Source of the DNA: [Mycobacterium] vasticus
GTDB lineage: Bacteria > Actinomycetota > Actinomycetes > Mycobacteriales > Mycobacteriaceae
Direction of reading: 5' to 3'
Assembly: GCF_020181595.1 (NCBI RefSeq)
Contig: NZ_CP084028.1
Coordinates: 2,587,445-2,651,444 of the forward strand
DNA length: 64,000 nucleotides
The translations under genes were made by a program, and so were the position numbers. Each line of letters opens with the position of its first letter. Within the stretch, counting starts at the first letter, position 1. This document shows, piece after piece, positions 9,335 to 19,372 of the stretch. The notes beneath the pieces were generated by a model, which had not been told where the DNA came from, ran no database searches, and saw only the letters and a program-made list of their open reading frames with translations.

Positions 9335-10857
9335 CGCAGCGGGTCACCCCACCGCACCTGTTCGCGCAGGTGCCCCTTGAGCACCTTGCCGCTGGGAGTG
9401 CGGGGCAGCGCGTCGGTGTGGATCGTGATGTATTGCGGGACCTTGAAGTCCGCCAACTCTCCGCGGCAGTGCTCAAGCACCGCGGTGACGTCGACGTCAT
9501 CGCCGACCAGCACTGCGCCGACCTTCTCGCCCATCACGTCGTCGGGCACCGCCAGCACGCAGGCATCGGCGACCCCGGGAGCGGCAAGCAGAGCCGCCTC
9601 CACCTCCACACTGGAGATGTTCTCGCCGCCGCGGATGATGATGTCTTTGAGCCGGTCGATGATGTGCACCCGGCCCGCGTCGTCGACCCGCACCACGTCA
9701 CCGGTGTGCAGCCACCCGTCGATAATCGCGGCGGCGGTGGCCTCCGGCCGATTCCAGTAGCCGCGCATCACATTCGCGCCGCGAACCACCAGTTCCCCGA
9801 CGTTCGCTTCCTCGCCGAGCGGGGCGATACCGATGTCACCGGAGGGCACCGCGTAGCCGACCGAGTCCGCGTGCTTGACCGCGTCGCCATCCGGCAGCAC
9901 CGTCATCAGCGAGGCGGTCTCGGTCATACCATAGCCGTTGAACACCGTTGCCGCACCGAAGGCGTCGCGCAGCGAACGCACCAGCACCGGTGCCGTCGGA
10001 GCGCCGCCGTAGCCGACCCACCGCACCCCCGATACGTCCGCGTGCGCGAACTCGGGGTGCCGCAGCAACAGCGAGTAAACCGCGGGCACCGTGACCAACG
10101 ACGAAATCCGTTGCTCAGGAAGAACAGTGGCCAATTCCGGAAGGTTCAACGTCGGCATGATCACTGCCGCGCCCCCGGTGTAGGCGGCGACCAGCAACTG
10201 CGAGTTGCAGCCGGTGACATGGAACAGCGGGACCGAGATCAGGGTGCGCAACTGTTCGCCCAGCTGCCGGGACTGCCCCATGGTGCGCACCATGTTTTCG
10301 GCGTTGGTCAGGAATGCCTGGTGGGTGGTGGGCACGCCCTTGGGACTCCCGGTGGTCCCGGAGGTGTAGAACAGCGCGGCGGTGTCGCCCGACTCGAGCC
10401 CGTCCACCACATGAGGCCGGCCGTCGGGCAGCGCGGTGCCGGGTGCCAGATCCACTCGCACCCCGGCGTCGGTGAGCACGAAGTCGACTTCCGGTGCGGC
10501 CGAACGGATATTGACGGCCACCGGTATACCGCCGGCCATCAGCGTCCCCCAGAACGCCAGCACCCAGTCCAGGCCCGCGGGATAGCGCACTGCGACCCGG
10601 TCGCCGCGCCCAAGACCCTGCTCGCGCAGCCCGCCGGCCACCCGGGCCGCCCGCTGCCACAACTGCCGGTAGGTCAGCGACCCTGCGCCCAACTCAACGA
10701 CGGCCTCGCTGTCCGGCCGCTGCTCGGCCTGTTCGGCGAGGACGTCGAGCAGGGTTGCGGGCAGGTGCTCGTAGTGCGCGACGCCGTCACGGTCGCGGAC
10801 CACCCCGGTCGTCGGAAAAGGATTGCGGCTGCGTGGAATCTCGATGACGTCCGTCAT
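9331..10857 (-). CDS. Acyl-CoA synthetase / fatty-acid-CoA ligase (AMP-forming, FadD-like)
   Basis: 508 residues of the ANL superfamily. It has the P-loop YTSGTTGSPKGVPTTH, the core motif FNGYGMTETAS, GWLHTGDV with the ATP-ribose Asp, the hinge region RLKDIIIRGGENIS, and the C-terminal catalytic Lys in LPRTPSGKVLK. It makes acyl-AMP, then acyl-CoA. The ATGA overlap with the single-chain carboxylase gene indicates co-translation, and the acid it activates is probably what the carboxylase handles. It follows a small membrane protein gene by 13 bases. No fadD number can be given from sequence alone. Confidence 0.92.
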   Translation of the reverse strand: MTDVIEIPRSRNPFPTTGVVRDRDGVAHYEHLPATLLDVLAEQAEQRPDSEAVVELGAGSLTYRQLWQRAARVAGGLREQGLGRGDRVAVRYPAGLDWVLAFWGTLMAGGIPVAVNIRSAAPEVDFVLTDAGVRVDLAPGTALPDGRPHVVDGLESGDTAALFYTSGTTGSPKGVPTTHQAFLTNAENMVRTMGQSRQLGEQLRTLISVPLFHVTGCNSQLLVAAYTGGAAVIMPTLNLPELATVLPEQRISSLVTVPAVYSLLLRHPEFAHADVSGVRWVGYGGAPTAPVLVRSLRDAFGAATVFNGYGMTETASLMTVLPDGDAVKHADSVGYAVPSGDIGIAPLGEEANVGELVVRGANVMRGYWNRPEATAAAIIDGWLHTGDVVRVDDAGRVHIIDRLKDIIIRGGENISSVEVEAALLAAPGVADACVLAVPDDVMGEKVGAVLVGDDVDVTAVLEHCRGELADFKVPQYITIHTDALPRTPSGKVLKGHLREQVRWGDPLR

Positions 10858-10870
10858 GCGCAGCCCACCG

Positions 10871-11317
10871 TCACCGTGCCTGCCGGCGATGCGCGAGGCT
10901 TCGCAGCGTCCCGCGCAGCGCGTAAGCGGCGGTCAGCACGCACGCCGCAATCAGCACCACGAACATGGGTAACCAGTTGCCGCGCTCATGGCTGATGTGC
11001 CACCAGACGTAGGTGAACAACAGTGAACACGCGAACAGCACCAAGTCTCGCCAATTGCCCTCATATGACAGCGCCGCGGCCCGCAGTGCCCGGTTACGGT
11101 CGGCCACCGCGACCAGGTCGTCGATCCGCTCGTCGACGGTGCGCTGCAGGCGAGCTTTGCGCTCGGTCTGATCGGCCGGGATCCGGTCCAGCAGATCGAG
11201 GTCCTGCTTGATCAGGCTACGCAGGTCCGGGCCCTTGAACTGGCCGGCGGCAGCGGTGACCAGGGCTCCACCGAAGACCGGTGCGGCGCCCAGCGCCATA
11301 CTCAGCAGAGTCGGCAT
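10871..11317 (-). CDS. Small membrane protein of unknown function
   Basis: 148 residues, not recognised. An N-terminal small-residue hydrophobic stretch ([19 protein letters not shown]) is followed by a charged helical middle (about 30-85) rich in Asp, Arg and Leu. Two clear membrane helices follow (about 92-107 and 115-135), with a basic C-terminus [10 protein letters not shown]. The ATG at 11317 is preceded by an AAAGGA ribosome site 8-9 bases upstream. It lies directly upstream of the fadD-carboxylase pair on the same strand and may be the first gene of that transcript. Confidence 0.75.
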   Translation of the reverse strand: MPTLLSMALGAAPVFGGALVTAAAGQFKGPDLRSLIKQDLDLLDRIPADQTERKARLQRTVDERIDDLVAVADRNRALRAAALSYEGNWRDLVLFACSLLFTYVWWHISHERGNWLPMFVVLIAACVLTAAYALRGTLRSLAHRRQAR

Positions 11318-11364
11318 CGTCGTGTCGTTCCTTTCGCGCTACCTACTCGGGTCACCCTACGACC

Positions 11365-11793
11365 TCAGCCAAGCTTTACCGTGCCGTCCGGTTCGATTCG
11401 CCAGTGCGGGTTGTGGGCGATCTCCCAGATCAGTCCGTTGGGGTCTTGGACGTGAGCGTGGAATATCCCGCCGAACTGACCGGGCTGCGGCGGCTTGAGG
11501 ACGGCGCCTCCCGCGGCGGCCATCGCATCGGCCAGCGTCGCCACGTCACCGGGGCTGTCGAGGTTGTGGGCAACGGTGATACCGGAGACCCTGGACTGGT
11601 CGCCGGGCACGGCCAGATCGGCGTTGAACTTCTCCGCGAGGAAGAAACCCAGCACCTGCCCCGGAGCGGACTGGTAGAAGATGATTTCGCCCTCCACGTC
11701 CAGCAACGGGCTCCAGCCCAGGGCGCCGTAGAAGGCGCGGGTGGCGACCAGATCGGTGGCAGCAACAGTGATGAAGTGCACCTGCTGTTTCAT
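11365..11793 (-). CDS. VOC (glyoxalase/bleomycin-resistance fold) family protein
   Basis: 142 residues forming one pair of beta-alpha-beta-beta-beta modules: [23 protein letters not shown] at the front and [21 protein letters not shown] at the back. Metal-ligand positions of the fold are represented by His6 and the late Glu in WEIAH. Such proteins range from lyases and dioxygenases to antibiotic binders; function cannot be set here. Transcription is probably leaderless from a TAAACT element six bases before the ATG. It is divergent from the broken DUF222 gene, with 48 bases between the start codons. Confidence 0.82.
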   Translation of the reverse strand: MKQQVHFITVAATDLVATRAFYGALGWSPLLDVEGEIIFYQSAPGQVLGFFLAEKFNADLAVPGDQSRVSGITVAHNLDSPGDVATLADAMAAAGGAVLKPPQPGQFGGIFHAHVQDPNGLIWEIAHNPHWRIEPDGTVKLG

Positions 11794-11799
11794 GGGCCG

Positions 11800-11805
11800 A
11801 GTTTA
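11800..11805 (-). promoter_or_regulatory. Leaderless -10 element of the VOC gene
   Basis: TAAACT on the minus strand with a 6-base spacer (CGGCCC) to ATG 11793. This matches the TANNNT -10 of mycobacterial leaderless transcripts. Confidence 0.55.
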
Positions 11806-11828
11806 GGGCGGCCTGTCGACGAGTCGTG

Positions 11829-11834
11829 TAGTCT
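11829..11834 (+). promoter_or_regulatory. Leaderless -10 element of the DUF222 gene
   Basis: TAGTCT with a 7-base spacer to ATG 11842. The promoter and start of the broken gene still look intact. Confidence 0.55.
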
Positions 11835-11841
11835 CGCACAT

Positions 11842-13070
11842 ATGTTCGATTCGCAGTTGCCCGAGCCCGCTGACCTGGCCGACGTCGACGACGCCGCCCT
11901 GGTGGAGGCGATCGGTGGCTGGGCCCGGGTGGAGGCTGCTGCGGCGGCCCGCCGGCTGGCTGCGATCGGCGAGCTGGTGGCACGGCGCACCCGCGGGGTC
12001 GACGCGGTGAACCGATCCCGCTGGACCTGCGACTACTGGGACCTCGCAGCCTCCGAAGTCGCGGCCACCGAACGCATCAGCCACGGCATGGCCTCCTCCC
12101 AGATGTATCTGGCCTCCGCACTGCGTGACCGGCTGCCACGGGTCGCCGCCATGTTCGCAACGCCGAAAACGGCACCACCGGGGTGTGGGGCCGGCTACTC
12201 GATGCCGATGCCACCGCCCTCGCCCAACGACTGACCCAGATGACCCACACCGTCTGCGACGACGACCCGCGCACCCTGGCCCAGCGGCGCGCCGACGCCC
12301 TGGGCGCCCTGGCCGCAGGCGCCGACACCCTCACCTGCACCTGCACCAACAGCAACTGCCCGTCGTCCGCCGGTTCCGACGCCCGCTCGACCAGCGTCAC
12401 CGTCTACGTCGTCGCCGATCAAGCCGCACTCGACGCCACCGCCGCCCCTCACAGCGATCCCGAACCGCCCGGCAAGCAGCGCCATGCGCGCCCTGCACCA
12501 TCGGGGCGCATCATCGGCGGCGGCAGCATTCCCGGGCCACTGCTTTCGCAGCTGATTCGCCGCGGCGCCACCGTCAAACCACTGCACCACCCCGGCGATG
12601 CACCCGCCCAACCGCGCTACCGACCCTCAACCGCCCTGGCCGCGTTCATCCGCGCCCGCGATATGACCTGCCGATTCCCCGGCTGCGATCGCCCCGCTAC
12701 CGCCTGCGACATCGACCACGCCATCGCCTACCCGGCAGGTCCCACCCACCCCGCGAATCTGCGTTGCCTATGCCGAAAACACCACCTACTCAAAACCTTC
12801 TGGACCGGCGACACCGGCTGGCACAACACCCAAAACCCCGACGGCACCATCGAATGGACCAGCCCCACCGGCCACACCTACACCACCACCCCCGGCAGCA
12901 CACTGCTCTTCCCCAGCCTGTGCCTACCTACGGGTGCATCCCCACCACCACGAACACCACTGGCACCAGGCACGTGCCGCAGCGTGATGATGCCGACCCG
13001 CACCCGAACCCGGGCGCAGAACCGCTCCGCACAGATCGAAGCCGAACGGGCCCTTAATGCCCCGCCCTGA
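11842..13070 (+). pseudogene. DUF222 / HNH endonuclease (13E12-type) gene with internal deletion and frameshift
   Basis: The N-terminal part (ATG 11842 to about 12158) encodes a normal start of a mycobacterial DUF222 protein, ending [10 protein letters not shown], then runs in frame into junk and stops at 12234. The rest resumes in another frame at about 12160 with [18 protein letters not shown] and continues to the stop at 13070. The C-terminus has the HNH zinc domain CRFPGCDRPAT, DIDH, and LRCLCRKHHLLKTFW. In intact relatives some 80-90 residues (the VVSAI...RTSARGRDV region of DUF222) lie between RVAA.F and the NGT-VWGR block, so this copy lost a segment and its frame. These genes occur as dispersed, mobile-like repeats (REP13E12) in mycobacteria. 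Disruption is clear; family length is from memory. Confidence 0.85.
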
Positions 13071-13077
13071 TAATCGG

Positions 13078-13284
13078 TCAGCTCTTGAAGGGCAGGATCT
13101 TGTTGAGCTGGTCGAGTTCCTTGCGCAGGTCATGAATCAGCGCGGTGCCCTTGGCGGTGTGCGCCACGGCATGGATGCCGTCCTTCTGCTGGGCCAGCTC
13201 CGCGATGTTCTCGTAGGCTGCGCGCACCGATTCCAGGGTGCGCGCCAGCAGGTCAGTGGTCTGGGTGTCGTTAGCTTGCGTCAC
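13078..13284 (-). CDS. Small helical protein of unknown function
   Basis: 68 residues starting at GTG 13284 (VTQANDTQTTDLLARTLE), almost entirely amphipathic helix, ending LRKELDQLNKILPFKS. No family recognised. The start is supported by a TAGGCT -10 element 8 bases before the GTG. A longer in-frame reading extends upstream but would cover the promoter and antisense to the secreted CDGP gene, so it is rejected. It converges with the DUF222 remnant, leaving 7 bases between the stops. Ordinary composition and a complete promoter make it a credible gene. Confidence 0.65.
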   Translation of the reverse strand: MTQANDTQTTDLLARTLESVRAAYENIAELAQQKDGIHAVAHTAKGTALIHDLRKELDQLNKILPFKS

Positions 13285-13292
13285 GGCATCGC

Positions 13293-13298
13293 AGCCTA
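13293..13298 (-). promoter_or_regulatory. -10 element of the 68-residue protein gene
   Basis: TAGGCT on the minus strand, 8 bases before GTG 13284; predicts a leader of zero to two bases. Confidence 0.5.
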
Positions 13299-13385
13299 TC
13301 GCCTCACGATGGGTACTGGGTGCAAACCCGTAGCAAACCGCGGCGGCATCCGGCATAGTCAGCCGAGACGGGAGGGGGACGGGCC

Positions 13386-13691
13386 GTGAAGCGCTACTAC
13401 GCCGGGGTTCTGGGCGCCGTGCTGGGAGCAGCGACGGCCCTGTCCGGGTGGCTGATCGCCTCGGCCCCGCCGGCCCAAGCCGGGTGTGCGGACAACCCGC
13501 TGCTCTTCTTCTCCACGGCTCAGAAGTGCGACGGCCCGATTCAGCCCGACGGCAGCTGGCAGCGTTGCGTGTTCTATTACTACGAGCCGCCGAAATCGCC
13601 ACCGATGCAACAGGACTGCCACTCGATGGGCCCCGGCCGGGACTATCCGCTGCACTCGTTCTACATGCCGGAAACCCACATCGACCCGTAG
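13386..13691 (+). CDS. Secreted CDGP-domain protein
   Basis: 101 residues from GTG 13386, which has a strong GGGAGGGGG ribosome site. The N-terminus is a Sec signal peptide (basic MKRYY, hydrophobic core to about residue 28, cleavage likely after APPAQA). The mature part is about 70 residues with four or five Cys, including GCADN, the CDGP motif and QDCHSMGPG. This small secreted family is common in mycobacteria; its role is unknown, and the paired cysteines suggest disulfides outside the cell. It converges with the flavodoxin-like gene, 6 bases between stops. Confidence 0.8.
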   Translation: MKRYYAGVLGAVLGAATALSGWLIASAPPAQAGCADNPLLFFSTAQKCDGPIQPDGSWQRCVFYYYEPPKSPPMQQDCHSMGPGRDYPLHSFYMPETHIDP

Positions 13692-13697
13692 CGGCAC

Positions 13698-14153
13698 TCA
13701 GTCCATCAACTGCGCGGCCACCGTCGCTCCGAGTTCCCAGCACGCCTGCAACTCGGCTTTGCCGGGGCTGCCCGACACCACCACATAGTCAGCGGATTTC
13801 AGCCAGCCGAGCCCGGTCGTGATGGAGTCGACGGCACGTTCGGCGCCCTCGGTGCCTTCGTTGCCGTGCAGGAAAAGCCCGAACGGCCGTCCCCGGGTCG
13901 AGTCCAGGATCGGGTAGTAGCACACGTCGAAGGCATGTTTGAGGGCGCCCGAGATGTAACCGAGGTTGGCCGGGCTGCCCAACAGGTAGCCGTCGGCGGC
14001 CAGCATGTCCGATGCCGTCACGCTCAACGCCGGTCGGCGCACCACCTCCACGCCTTCGATCTCGGGATCACTCGCGCCGGCCAGAACCGCCTCGAACATG
14101 GCCTGACAGTGCGGCGATGGCGTGTGGTGCACCACCAGCAGCGTCTTGCTCAT
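13698..14153 (-). CDS. Flavodoxin-fold protein (Rv2771c-like)
   Basis: 151 residues. It has a beta-alpha start, MSKTLLVVHHTPSPHCQAMFEAVLAGA, that aligns with the phosphate loop of flavodoxin/WrbA proteins. It continues with ADGYLLGSPANLGYISGALKHAFD, matching the second FMN loop, and a C-terminal helix. The start overlaps the upstream stop as ATGA, so it is the third gene of the dapB unit, as in M. tuberculosis. It probably binds FMN and acts as a small quinone or electron-transfer reductase; no substrate is evident. Confidence 0.8.
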   Translation of the reverse strand: MSKTLLVVHHTPSPHCQAMFEAVLAGASDPEIEGVEVVRRPALSVTASDMLAADGYLLGSPANLGYISGALKHAFDVCYYPILDSTRGRPFGLFLHGNEGTEGAERAVDSITTGLGWLKSADYVVVSGSPGKAELQACWELGATVAAQLMD

Positions 14154-14611
14154 CGGCCCTCCTGCAAGCGCACCGCGGTCTTCATCGCCTCCCGCGCGCG
14201 GCGCCGGTCCCCGGCGAACTCGTAGGCGCGGGCCAGCCGGTACCAGCGCTGCCAGTTGTCCGGGTCGGCGTCGAGCTCATCCTGAATCGTGTGGAACAGC
14301 GCGTCGGCGGCGTCGCGCTCGATTCGCCCGGACGGCCGGCGAGGCAGCGCACCGCCGTCCAGTTCCATCCCGTCGGCGGCGATCAGCCGCGACAGCCGCT
14401 GATGAGCGAATCCGTCACGCAGGGTGGCGACCATCGCCCACAGCCCGATGAACGGCATGATCAGCAGCGCCACGCCCAGCCCGATTGCCGAAAGCGATCC
14501 GGAGCCGATCAGCATCACCGCGATCCGGCCCAGAAACACCAGATACATCAGCAACGCCACGCACATGAACGCGAGGAGCAGTTTCGTCCGCGCGGGCGCC
14601 GAAAGCTTCAC
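14150..14611 (-). CDS. Membrane protein with C-terminal TPR-like helices (Rv2772c-like)
   Basis: 153 residues from GTG 14611, 5 bases after the dapB stop. Two membrane helices (about 12-32 and 40-62) are followed by a soluble tail that includes LDADPDNWQRWYRLARAYEFAGDRRRAREAMKTAV, the shape of one tetratricopeptide repeat, and a basic end. It occupies the same place as the transmembrane protein next to dapB in M. tuberculosis. Function unknown. Longer in-frame readings run antisense through dapB and are not credible. Confidence 0.75.
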   Translation of the reverse strand: MKLSAPARTKLLLAFMCVALLMYLVFLGRIAVMLIGSGSLSAIGLGVALLIMPFIGLWAMVATLRDGFAHQRLSRLIAADGMELDGGALPRRPSGRIERDAADALFHTIQDELDADPDNWQRWYRLARAYEFAGDRRRAREAMKTAVRLQEGR

Positions 14612-14616
14612 CGCGC

Positions 14617-16367
<1,751 letters not shown>

Positions 16368-16373
16368 CCGGGC

Positions 16374-16379
16374 AGTCTA
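16374..16379 (-). promoter_or_regulatory. Leaderless -10 element of the esterase gene
   Basis: TAGACT on the minus strand with a 6-base spacer (GCCCGG) to ATG 16367. Confidence 0.55.
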
Positions 16380-16389
16380 TCGCCGGTCC

Positions 16390-17478
16390 TCAGGCGTCGA
16401 TGACGATCCGGCCGCCGTTGGCCCGCGAGACGCAGACCAGCATCTCGTCGCCGCCCTCGGCGGTGCGACCGCGCCGGTCGACGTCACCGGAGACCACCTT
16501 CACCTTGCAGGTGCCGCAGAAGCCCTGGCGGCACGAGCACGCCGTGGTCGGGTCGATATCGAGCATCACATCCAGCGCCGACCGATCCGCGGGTATCAGC
16601 AGCAGGCGCCCCGACCGGGCCAGCTCCAGCTCGAACGGCACACCGTCGACCACCGGCGGAGGACTGAATCGCTCGTAGTGCAGTGGGGCGTCCGCATGTT
16701 CGTCGCGGGTGGCGCACACCGCCTCGAGCATCGCTGACGGCCCGCAGACGTACACCGCGGTTCCGGGGCCGGCTCCGGCCAGGAGTTCTTCGGCCCCGGC
16801 GAAGCGCCCCTGCTCGTCGTCGGCCCACACCGTGACCCGCTCGGGATCGACCGCGAGTACCTCGTCGAGCAACGGCATGTCGGTACGGCTGCGGCCGGCA
16901 TAGACTGCGCGCCAATTGATTCCGCGTTGAGCGGCTTCCCGCAGCATCGGCAGGATCGGGGTCACCCCGATGCCGCCGATGACGAACAGCACCTCGGATT
17001 CGTCGGTGCCCAGATAGAAGGCATTGCGCGGGCCCTCGAAGATCAGCGTGTCGCCCACCGCGTAGGACTGGTGCATCTCGACCGAACCGCCACCACCCTG
17101 GTCGAGTCGGCGCACCGCGATGCGGTATTCGGTGCGACGGCCCGGTACTCCGCACAGCGAGTACTGTCGGCGACGGCCCGAGGGCAGCTGCACGTCGATG
17201 TGACCGCCCGGCGTCCACGACGGCAGCAGTCCCCCATCCGGGTCGGCGATGGTCAGCGCGACCACATCGGGAGTCAGCATCTCCCGCTTGGTGACGACGG
17301 CCGTGATGGTCCGCGGCACCGGCACCACGCGCGACGGCTTCCACCTCGACAGCGCAGCGACACCGCCGAAGACCGTCACCGCACCCCAGAGCAGGCCGAA
17401 GAACCTGTCGTGCTTGCGCCGGCCATACAGGTCGCGCGGACGGGAACCCCAGATCGCTTGCGGCATATCAGGCCACAC
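16390..17478 (-). CDS. PDR/VanB-type oxidoreductase (FMN/NAD reductase with C-terminal [2Fe-2S])
   Basis: 362 residues in the order flavin-binding barrel (RQYSLCGVPG), NAD domain (VLFVIGGIGVTPILPM, CGPSAMLEAV) and C-terminal plant-type ferredoxin. The cluster ligands are the cysteines of CRQGFCGTC and the later MLVCVSRA. A roughly 50-residue N-terminal extension with one hydrophobic segment (FFGLLWGAVTVFGGVAALS) precedes the barrel and may anchor it. Such proteins pass electrons from NAD(P)H to an oxygenase. It overlaps the alpha/beta hydrolase gene by 11 bases and is the third gene after a putative di-iron protein, a likely electron acceptor. It corresponds in place and type to Rv2776c. Confidence 0.88.
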   Translation of the reverse strand: MWPDMPQAIWGSRPRDLYGRRKHDRFFGLLWGAVTVFGGVAALSRWKPSRVVPVPRTITAVVTKREMLTPDVVALTIADPDGGLLPSWTPGGHIDVQLPSGRRRQYSLCGVPGRRTEYRIAVRRLDQGGGGSVEMHQSYAVGDTLIFEGPRNAFYLGTDESEVLFVIGGIGVTPILPMLREAAQRGINWRAVYAGRSRTDMPLLDEVLAVDPERVTVWADDEQGRFAGAEELLAGAGPGTAVYVCGPSAMLEAVCATRDEHADAPLHYERFSPPPVVDGVPFELELARSGRLLLIPADRSALDVMLDIDPTTACSCRQGFCGTCKVKVVSGDVDRRGRTAEGGDEMLVCVSRANGGRIVIDA

Positions 17479-18361
17479 CGCGGGCGACAGTCAGCTCGAC
17501 CCACTCCGCGGTGTGCCGGGCGATGACCTCGGGGCGATCGGTCACCACCCAGTGGCCACCGTCGATGTCGAGCACCCGGTGGTGGGCGGGGATCGAGCCG
17601 CCGAACCGCTGCACAGCGGGACTGACGAACACGTCCCAGCGCGGTGCGAGCACCTGCACGGGCACCTCGGTGACCGGCAACGGTGACGCCGGCATGAGCA
17701 GCGGCTTGGGCATGTTGGCTCGATACAGGTTCAGCCCGTTGACGTAGTCGTTCTCGCCGCGGGGGACTTCGCGCTGCGGCCCGCCTGACCGACCGATGCG
17801 GTCAAGCGCGCCAATGACTCTGGCACCGAAACCGGACCGGAAGATGAGCTCCGGTAACCGCGGGGTCAAGAACAGCCAGATGTAGGTCGACTCCAGGAAC
17901 TGCCGGACGACGTCTACCGCGCCGCGGACGTTGCGCGCCGACCGCAGGAACCTGCCGGCGTAATCGAGGTGCGGTCCCGAAACCGAGGTGTAGGAGGCGA
18001 TTTTGGCCGACACGACCGGATCGGTCACCGCCGCCCAGCCCTGAATCGAGCCCCAGTCGTGGCCCAGCAGATGGACCTGATCCACGCCCAGCTGCTCGAT
18101 CACGGCGCCGATGTCGGAGATCAACTGGGGGAAGCGGTATCCCGATCGGTCGGCGGGCGCCGACGACTCACCCGCGCCGCGCACGTCGTAGGCGACCACG
18201 TTGTAGCGCCCCTGGGCGACCAGATGCTCGGCCACCCCGTCCCAGACGTGGTGGTTGTCCGGGTAGCCGTGGATGGCCAGGATGGTCGGCCGGCGCGGAT
18301 CCAGGTCGGTGTAGGGGTGGACGGCAAGGCTCACGCCGTCGGATGCGGTCAGGGTGGTCAT
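17468..18361 (-). CDS. Alpha/beta hydrolase, epoxide-hydrolase-like
   Basis: 297 residues. HGYPDN gives the oxyanion side, and the nucleophile elbow is LLGHDWGS (Asp102), the HDWG form seen in epoxide hydrolases and haloalkane dehalogenases. A late GGHWVVTDRPEVIA carries the catalytic His. It resembles the hydrolase half of mycobacterial EphD but lacks the C-terminal SDR domain. The ribosome site GAGGAG lies about 9 bases before the ATG. It is the middle gene of a three-gene unit with the di-iron protein upstream and the ferredoxin-type reductase downstream, consistent with oxygenation followed by hydrolysis; this is inference. Confidence 0.86.
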   Translation of the reverse strand: MTTLTASDGVSLAVHPYTDLDPRRPTILAIHGYPDNHHVWDGVAEHLVAQGRYNVVAYDVRGAGESSAPADRSGYRFPQLISDIGAVIEQLGVDQVHLLGHDWGSIQGWAAVTDPVVSAKIASYTSVSGPHLDYAGRFLRSARNVRGAVDVVRQFLESTYIWLFLTPRLPELIFRSGFGARVIGALDRIGRSGGPQREVPRGENDYVNGLNLYRANMPKPLLMPASPLPVTEVPVQVLAPRWDVFVSPAVQRFGGSIPAHHRVLDIDGGHWVVTDRPEVIARHTAEWVELTVARGVA

Positions 18362-18380
18362 CTACTGCGCTCCTCAAGTG

Positions 18381-19289
18381 TCAGTGCGTGGCGCGGGCTG
18401 CGGGTGAGACGGCGAGATAGTTGACCGCCTTCTCCACGCCGCCGAGCTGCGCCGGGTGGAAACCGGGCCGGTAGTAGGACGCAATCGCCGGAAGGAACTC
18501 GAAGGGAGCCGGCACCAGTCCGCGCCGTGACACCGCGAACCAGTCCCGCCAGCGGGGTTTGACACCCGGCGCCAATTCGGGGTCCGCCTTGTACATGAAC
18601 CGCAGCCCGCGCACCCACAACCACAGCATCAGCGGCGTGACGGCCAACTGGGTGCGGACCTGCCGCAGGTAACCGGCCTGCAGGTGCTTCATCACGTCGA
18701 ACGCGACGGCCTTGTGCTCGACCTCCTCGGCGCCGTGCCAGCGCAGCATGTCCAGCATCGCCGGGTGCGCGCCGGTGGCGTCGAGTGCGGGGCTGTCGAG
18801 TACCCACTCGCCCAGGATCGCGGTGTAGTGCTCGACGGCGGCGACCAGCGCCACCCGCTCCAGCAGCCAGCGCTGCTGTCGGCGCTTGCTCCACTTCGGC
18901 CGGTCGCCGAGCAACTGGGCGAACAGCCACTTGATCTGATCGGTGTAGGGCGCCATGTCCACGCCGCGGGCGGCCAGTTGCTCGACGACGCCGGCGTGCG
19001 CCTGGGAGTGCACGGCCTCCTGCCCGATGAAGCCCTGGACATCCAGGCGCAGCTGGTCGTCCTTGATCAGCGGCAGCGCCTGCTTGAACACCTCGACGAA
19101 GAACTCCTCGCCGGCGGGCAGCAGCAGGTGCAGCACGTTGCAGAAGTGCGTGGCGAACACTTCACCCGGGACGTAGTGCACCGGGAGGTCCGACCAGTCG
19201 AAGTTGACGTCCCGGGCCTGCAGAACGATGCGTTCGTGGTCGATCGAGGCGTCGTGTGGACCGGCCGCGGTGTCATCGACTTTCAGCAT
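18381..19289 (-). CDS. Putative di-iron protein, annotated as metal-dependent hydrolase (COG3687/PF10118)
   Basis: 302 residues from ATG 19289, which has an AGGGGG ribosome site. The family name is metal-dependent hydrolase, but the conserved residues read as a ferritin-like di-iron bundle: Glu61, Glu91-x-x-His94, Glu153 and Glu189-x-x-His192, spaced over four helices. The second family member in this window repeats the pattern at almost the same spacing. Downstream lie an epoxide-hydrolase-like gene and a [2Fe-2S] flavoreductase, which would suit an oxygenase. A TetR gene lies 83 bases upstream on the same strand. Family call firm; di-iron oxygenase role inferred. Confidence 0.8.
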   Translation of the reverse strand: MLKVDDTAAGPHDASIDHERIVLQARDVNFDWSDLPVHYVPGEVFATHFCNVLHLLLPAGEEFFVEVFKQALPLIKDDQLRLDVQGFIGQEAVHSQAHAGVVEQLAARGVDMAPYTDQIKWLFAQLLGDRPKWSKRRQQRWLLERVALVAAVEHYTAILGEWVLDSPALDATGAHPAMLDMLRWHGAEEVEHKAVAFDVMKHLQAGYLRQVRTQLAVTPLMLWLWVRGLRFMYKADPELAPGVKPRWRDWFAVSRRGLVPAPFEFLPAIASYYRPGFHPAQLGGVEKAVNYLAVSPAARATH

Positions 19290-19372
19290 GTCAAACCCCC
19301 TGCCAGGATTTACATTTATGGATGATTTGTCTTCATACTCGACAGAACGTGTGTAAAAGTATATCGGCTGGG

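Noticed and set aside
13078..13743. 221-codon reading frame extending the 68-residue gene upstream
   Set aside because: The extension is antisense to the secreted CDGP gene and basic/low-complexity; the GTG at 13284 has its own -10 element.
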